Shown here one piece after another: positions 33,952 to 38,175 of a stretch of 38,175 nucleotides of DNA. Below the pieces are notes generated by a model. The model was not told the DNA's origin and did no database searches. It was given only the letters and a program-made list of their open reading frames with translations. Origin of the DNA: Desulfotignum sp. (lineage in GTDB: Bacteria > Desulfobacterota > Desulfobacteria > Desulfobacterales > Desulfobacteraceae); contig JAABSA010000035.1 of assembly GCA_011390635.1 (NCBI GenBank), forward strand, positions 1 to 38,175, given 5' to 3'. Every line of letters begins with the position of its first letter. Position 1 is the first letter of the stretch. The position numbers and the translations under genes were made by a program.

Positions 33952-35046
33952 ATGTCACAGAATCGGTGGTTAGCGACGGGAAATTTTTTCACCTCCTACA
34001 AACAAGAACAGCGAACCTTTTTCACCCACCTGGACCGGACCATATTCACCTGTTTTCTGGTCATTCTGTTCGGGTGGCCCCTGGTATTCGAGATCAGTAA
34101 CAAGTACATGCTGGTACTGGACAATATCCTGATTGCCATTGTGGCGGTCATGGGCCTGAATCTTCTGCTGGGATTTGCCGGGCTCATCTCCATCGGCCAT
34201 GCCGCCTTCGTGGGCATCGGGGCCTATACCGTGGCATCCGTGTGTCAGGTCATCGGGGAAAACCACGTGATCGTCACCCATTTCTGGCCGGTGCTCATTG
34301 TGGTTGCCGGCATCATGGGGGCAATTTTCGGTGCGTTTGTGGGGCTGCCGGCCCTGCGGCTCAAACATCTGTACCTGGCCATTGCCACCCTGTCCTTCCA
34401 GATGATCTTTGAATGGTTCATCCAGTTCATGAGCTTTTTCAACCAGGGCCAGACCATCTATGTGGGACGGGCCCACTGGTTCACCGGCCAGGTGGGCAGA
34501 AACGACCATTACCTGTTCTGGTACTATATCATTCTGACCATTGTGGTGGTCCTGGGGTTCGGTGTCAGAAATCTGCTGAAAACCAAATACGGCCGGTGCC
34601 TGGTGGCGGTGCGGGACAATGACCGGGCCGCCGATGCCATGGGCATGAACCCGGGGCTCACCAAGGTGTATGCCTTTGCCCTGGCCGGCTTTTTTGCCGG
34701 CGTGGCCGGGGCTCTGCATGCCTATCTCTACCGGGGGGTGGGGTTTGACTCTTTTACCCTGCATCACTCGGTGGCCTATCTGGCCATGGCCATTGTGGGC
34801 GGACTGGGCACCCTGAACGGCATCTTCTGGGGCCCGGTGGCCATCAAATACCTGGATCTGCAGGTGGAGCAGTTCTCGGAACTGGCCGGGCACTACCTGA
34901 CCTATGCCCCGAACGTGGCCACGGCCTTGAAACCCCTGAGCTTTGGTCTGGTTATTGTATTGTTTCTGATGTATGAACCCCGGGGCATTGCCAACTGGTG
35001 GCGTATTGCCAAATCCTACACCAAGCTGTGGCCGTTCCGCTACTGA
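33952..35046 (+). CDS. livM: Branched-chain-type ABC transporter permease (LivM)
   Basis: The 364-residue second permease has an extra N-terminal soluble stretch of about 30 residues, then spans with the family motifs LNLLLGFAGLISIGHAAFVGIGAY, LRLKHLYLAIATLSF and RDNDRAADAMGMNPGLTKVYAFALAGFFAGVAG. It starts three bases after livH. A YEPRGIANWWR end is typical. With LivH it forms the transmembrane pore. Confidence 0.94.
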   Translation: MSQNRWLATGNFFTSYKQEQRTFFTHLDRTIFTCFLVILFGWPLVFEISNKYMLVLDNILIAIVAVMGLNLLLGFAGLISIGHAAFVGIGAYTVASVCQVIGENHVIVTHFWPVLIVVAGIMGAIFGAFVGLPALRLKHLYLAIATLSFQMIFEWFIQFMSFFNQGQTIYVGRAHWFTGQVGRNDHYLFWYYIILTIVVVLGFGVRNLLKTKYGRCLVAVRDNDRAADAMGMNPGLTKVYAFALAGFFAGVAGALHAYLYRGVGFDSFTLHHSVAYLAMAIVGGLGTLNGIFWGPVAIKYLDLQVEQFSELAGHYLTYAPNVATALKPLSFGLVIVLFLMYEPRGIANWWRIAKSYTKLWPFRY

Positions 35047-35114
35047 CCCATGGCGGGACTGCGGCAGCTTTAACCATATCACAGGTCATAACCCAAACCG
35101 AGGAGGCACGTATC

Positions 35115-36341
35115 ATGAAAAGCAAAACCGCATTAATTTTCAACGCATTACTGGTTATTGTGTTCGTGTTTGCATTCACTCTGCCGGCATCTGCCGGCAC
35201 CACATACAAACTGGGGATGTCCCTGGCCATAACAGGTCCCACATCCGATGCCGGGAACCCCTATGCCAAAGGGGCGGAAGACTGGTTCAAGTTTGTCAAT
35301 GAAACCGATTATCTGGGAGACGGAGACATAATCGACTGCCCCATCCGGGATGACCAGTACAAAAATGACACCACCAAGCGTTTTTTTGAAGAATTTCTGG
35401 ATGACGGTATCCTGATTTTCTTAAGCTATGCCACCGGCGGCAACCTGGCATTGAAACGCGATTTTGAAGAGGTACAGATCCCGGTTATTCCCGCCTCCTA
35501 CCATGAAGGCCTGATCGTGGATGCCAACTACACCTTCATGCCCGTGGCCACCTATTCGGAAAACGCCGTAAGTCTGGCCGAGTATGTGGTGGGCAAACAC
35601 GAAGGGACGGATACCCCCAAGGTCGCTTTCTTTATCCATCCATCCGCATTCGGCAGGGGACCGCTGGAAGATACCCAGAAAGCCGTTTCCCTGGGCCTGG
35701 GAATCGACATTGTTGAAGTGGTGGAACACGGCACAGACCTGGACAACACCGCCATGCTCCAGCGCCTGGAGAGCAAGGGGGTCCAGTATGTGATCTGTCA
35801 CACGGTGCAGACCCCGGTGGCCACCATGCTCACCGATGCCCAGCGCTTAGGGGTGACGGCCGCCACTTTTGGTGAAAAAGGCAAGCTCACCTTTCTGGGT
35901 GCCCACTATACCGGCGGATCCGATCTGATCGCCCTGGCCGGCACCGCCACAGAGGGGTACATCTGGGCCGACTCCTACAACCTGACCTCGGAAAACAATG
36001 AAGGGGCCAAAAAACAGCTGGAACTGGCAGAACGGTACGGCCGGGATGACAAGGCCGCCAACTCACACAATTACGGTGCCGGCATCCTGGCGGCCCAGAT
36101 TGCCACCGAAGCCATCAAAGAAACCAAGAAAGCCGGACTGAAAGTCAACCGGGAAAATATCTACAAAACCATGCAGACATTGAATTTTCAGTCCTTTGCT
36201 GCGGCCGGACCGGTGACCTATTCTCCCACCGAACGGATCGGGGTGGATGTGCAGAACATTTACGTGGCTGAAGGCGGCGTATTCAAAAAGATCCAGTCCT
36301 TTGAATCCCAGTACATCCAGAAAGTCCGGGCCGACCGGTAA
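35115..36341 (+). CDS. Periplasmic substrate-binding protein of the Liv-type transporter
   Basis: The 408-residue protein has a Sec signal peptide (residues 1-27, cleaved after ASA). A periplasmic binding protein type 1 fold follows, with LGMSLAITGPTSDAGNPYAKGAEDW and two lobes. It has no lipobox, so it is soluble in the periplasm. The ligand may be an amino acid or an organic acid; the embedded ligase favours an acid. The start ATG 35115 follows GAGGAGG by eight bases; the frame is open upstream inside livM, but those codons are not part of it. A strong hairpin lies after the gene. Confidence 0.92.
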   Translation: MKSKTALIFNALLVIVFVFAFTLPASAGTTYKLGMSLAITGPTSDAGNPYAKGAEDWFKFVNETDYLGDGDIIDCPIRDDQYKNDTTKRFFEEFLDDGILIFLSYATGGNLALKRDFEEVQIPVIPASYHEGLIVDANYTFMPVATYSENAVSLAEYVVGKHEGTDTPKVAFFIHPSAFGRGPLEDTQKAVSLGLGIDIVEVVEHGTDLDNTAMLQRLESKGVQYVICHTVQTPVATMLTDAQRLGVTAATFGEKGKLTFLGAHYTGGSDLIALAGTATEGYIWADSYNLTSENNEGAKKQLELAERYGRDDKAANSHNYGAGILAAQIATEAIKETKKAGLKVNRENIYKTMQTLNFQSFAAAGPVTYSPTERIGVDVQNIYVAEGGVFKKIQSFESQYIQKVRADR

Positions 36342-36386
36342 CGTGATCTGTATCAAGCATAACACTGCATACACAAGGTAACCCCG

Positions 36387-36420
36387 CCTTCCCGGGAACA
36401 GGTTCCTGTTTCCGGGAAGG
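36387..36420 (+). repeat. 15-bp perfect intercistronic hairpin
   Basis: Positions 36387-36401 pair with 36406-36420 (one G-U) around the loop GTTC. No T tract follows, so it is not a terminator. Hairpins after binding-protein genes commonly block 3' decay and raise the level of that protein over the rest of the operon. Confidence 0.6.
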
Positions 36421-36447
36421 TCAACCACCAAGCCAGAGAAAGCGCAT

Positions 36448-37254
36448 ATGGAAACAAATCTGCTGGAAGTCAACAACATTGAAGTGGTCTACAATGATAT
36501 CATCCAGGTTTTGCGGGGGGTCAGCCTCCATGTACCCAAAGGCAGCATTGTCGCCCTTCTTGGTACCAACGGCGCCGGAAAGACAACCACTTTGCGGGCC
36601 ATATCAGGATTGCTGAAACCGGAAAACGGGGCCATCCGGGAAGGACGTATCACCTTTGAAGGCACAGACACCACCCAGATGCTGGGAACCGCTGTGGTCA
36701 AACTCGGGGCCGTGATGGTACCGGAAGGCCGGCGGGTGTTCAAGCACCTGACCGTGAATGAAAACATCATTGTGGGCTCCATCACAAGAAAAGACGGGGC
36801 TGCTGCCATTAAAAAAGACAATGAGCTTATGTACAAGCACTTTCCCCGGCTGTCCAATGTCACCAACCGCATGGCAGGATACAGTTCCGGCGGGGAACAG
36901 CAGATGATCGCCATTGCCAGGGCCCTGATGGCGGCCCCGAAAATGCTCATGCTGGACGAACCCTCCCTGGGCCTTGCCCCGCTGCTGGTAAAGGAAATTT
37001 TTGACAATATCCAGCGCATCAACAAGGAACTGTCCACCACGATTCTGGTGGTGGAGCAGAATGCCAAGGTGGCCCTGGCGGTGTCGGACTATGCCTATAT
37101 CATGGAAACGGGCAAAATCGTGCTGGAAGGCCCCTCAAAAGAGCTGCAGAAAAACCCGGATGTCAAGGAATTTTACATGGGCATCACCAAAGGGGGTGGA
37201 CGCAAATCCTTTAAAGATGTAAAATCCTATAAACGGCGCAAACGCTGGATGTAA
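36448..37254 (+). CDS. livF: Branched-chain-type ABC transporter ATP-binding protein (LivF)
   Basis: The 268-residue second ATPase has GTNGAGKTT (Walker A), YSSGGEQQMIAIARALM (signature), MLMLDEPSLGLAPLLV (Walker B) and the DNIQRI...VVEQNA region typical of LivF. The C-terminus has about 25 extra basic residues (KSFKDVKSYKRRKRWM) not usual in LivF. It is the last transporter gene, 24 bp before the Usp-REC gene. Confidence 0.93.
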   Translation: METNLLEVNNIEVVYNDIIQVLRGVSLHVPKGSIVALLGTNGAGKTTTLRAISGLLKPENGAIREGRITFEGTDTTQMLGTAVVKLGAVMVPEGRRVFKHLTVNENIIVGSITRKDGAAAIKKDNELMYKHFPRLSNVTNRMAGYSSGGEQQMIAIARALMAAPKMLMLDEPSLGLAPLLVKEIFDNIQRINKELSTTILVVEQNAKVALAVSDYAYIMETGKIVLEGPSKELQKNPDVKEFYMGITKGGGRKSFKDVKSYKRRKRWM

Positions 37255-37278
37255 GACCAACAATTTTAGGAGCACAAC

Positions 37279-38175
37279 ATGAATATACTGGTGGGATATG
37301 ATGGCGGAGAAGAAGGACGGCTGGCACTGGCACTGGCCCGGGATACTGCGGTTTTCCACAAAGCGTTTGTCCATGTGATCACCTCCATGGAAGGGGGCAG
37401 CGCAGAAAAACAGGCGGATATCCAGAAAGCGGAAAAAGACCTTGCATTTGCAAAAACCCTTCTGGAAAACTCCGGCATCCCGTGTGACTGCCAGCAGAGC
37501 GTCCGGGGCATGTCCGCAGGCGAAGACCTGGTGAAATTTGCCCAGGAAAACGATATCAGCCACATCTTTCTGGGCATCCGCAAAAAATCCCGGGCCCAGA
37601 AAGCCATCCTGGGCTCCACTGCCCGGTTCGTGATCCTCAAGGCCCCCTGCCCCGTGACAACGGTAAAATTCGACCTGGACACCATCTCCACCCAGGACCT
37701 GCTCAAGGACCGCCGCATCCTGGTGGTGGATGATGAACCCGATATCCTGGAAACCATTGAAGAACTCATGGACATGTGCATCCTTGACACAGCCGGCTCC
37801 TTTGAAGCTGCCAGAAAAAAACTGGATGAAACCGCCTACGACCTGGCCATCCTGGACATCATGGGCGTCAACGGCTATGAAATCCTGGCCCTGGCCAAAG
37901 AAAAAGACCTGCCCGCCCTCATGCTCACCGCCCATGCCCTCACCCCGGAAAACCTCAAGGAATCCATCAAAAAAGGGGCCGACGCCTACATCCCCAAAGA
38001 TGAACTGGCCAACCTGCAAACCCACGTGGCAGACGTGATCCGCACAAGAATCCAGGGCAACCAGGGCTACGGCGCCTGGTTCTCCAAACTCAAACCATTC
38101 TTCGACAAATCCTTCGGCACAGGCTGGCAGGACAAGGACAAAACCTTCTGGAACTCCTTTAACGACAAGTACGGC
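37279..38175 (+). CDS. Universal stress protein fused to a receiver domain, 3' end missing
   Basis: The first 299 residues run to the window edge with no stop. Residues 1-130 are a UspA domain (MNILVGYDGG, then the ATP-binding motif GIRKKSRAQKAILGSTA at 99-115). Residues 145-257 are a REC domain with D151/D152, phospho-acceptor D193, T217 and K240. A WFSKLKPFFDKSFGTGW tail follows. The REC and tail are paralogous to the stand-alone regulator at 24778. It starts 24 bp after livF with GGAG upstream, so it may be the last gene of the transporter operon. Both phosphorylation and ATP binding look possible. Confidence 0.88.
   Translation, partial: MNILVGYDGGEEGRLALALARDTAVFHKAFVHVITSMEGGSAEKQADIQKAEKDLAFAKTLLENSGIPCDCQQSVRGMSAGEDLVKFAQENDISHIFLGIRKKSRAQKAILGSTARFVILKAPCPVTTVKFDLDTISTQDLLKDRRILVVDDEPDILETIEELMDMCILDTAGSFEAARKKLDETAYDLAILDIMGVNGYEILALAKEKDLPALMLTAHALTPENLKESIKKGADAYIPKDELANLQTHVADVIRTRIQGNQGYGAWFSKLKPFFDKSFGTGWQDKDKTFWNSFNDKYG

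Noticed and set aside
34998-35114. Earlier start for the binding protein inside livM
   Set aside because: The signal peptide and a strong ribosome site mark ATG 35115 as the start.
1-38175. CRISPR array, rRNA, prophage or insertion sequence
   Set aside because: No spaced direct repeats, rRNA sequences, integrase or transposase genes were seen on either strand.

Overview
The window looks like a chromosome segment of a strictly anaerobic, sulfate-reducing deltaproteobacterium (Desulfobacterota, most likely the Desulfobacteraceae: Desulfotignum, Desulfobacula or Desulfobacter type). The evidence is the gene content: a periplasmic selenocysteine-containing [NiFeSe] hydrogenase, a methylene-tetrahydrofolate reductase beside an Hdr-type iron-sulfur protein, ferredoxin-dependent 2-oxoacid oxidoreductase, fatty-acid/CoA enzymes and many PAS histidine kinases. 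The genus is inference.

Layout. 1-2098 (minus): an HTH-REC regulator, a MetF-like reductase and an Hdr-like Fe-S protein cut by the window edge, forming one compact operon. 2099-2759: a gene-free stretch with an AT-rich promoter and a GC-rich region that folds into nested long stems (a candidate structured RNA). 2760-4592 (minus): a three-PAS histidine kinase. 4890-5282 (plus): a YbgC-type thioesterase. 5552-8688 (plus): hysB, hysA and a maturation protease. hysA reads through an in-frame TGA as selenocysteine and really ends at 8072. A 126-bp palindromic repeat separates hysA from the protease gene. 8783-13560 (minus): hypC-hypF-hypD-hypE, which build the NiFe(CN)2CO site. 13668-14078 (minus): a solitary flgB. 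14681-17052 (plus): a radical SAM protein translationally coupled to a DRE-TIM (isopropylmalate/homocitrate synthase-like) enzyme of unknown pathway. 17179-21162 (plus): MinD-like ATPase, ferredoxin and the three catalytic subunits of a VOR/KOR-type oxidoreductase, then an ACT-domain protein. 21370-24223 (minus): ilvE, a cupin-XRE regulator and an acyl-CoA dehydrogenase. 24547-28495: a small zinc-ribbon protein, a stand-alone response regulator and two histidine kinases, one of which carries an in-frame TAA. 28658-37254 (plus): an atypical acyl-CoA synthetase, then a branched-chain-type ABC transporter (livG, ligase, livH, livM, binding protein, livF) with a canonical acyl-CoA synthetase embedded in it. 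37279-end: a Usp-REC fusion whose receiver part is a paralogue of the regulator at 24778.

How the genes fit together. The hys and hyp blocks are one functional unit: structural subunits, endoprotease and CN/CO ligand assembly, without hypA/hypB in the window. IlvE, the VOR complex and the acyl-CoA dehydrogenase form a plausible amino acid - 2-oxoacid - acyl-CoA - enoyl-CoA route, with reduced ferredoxin as product. The Liv transporter with its ligase is a plausible import-and-activate module for an organic acid. A short motif, GGGGTCA, recurs as hairpins or half-sites in several spacers and may be a REP-like family.

The two things most likely to be undescribed are the structured element at 2314-2727 and the radical SAM / DRE-TIM pair at 14681-17052. 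All assignments come from reading the sequence; no database search was run.
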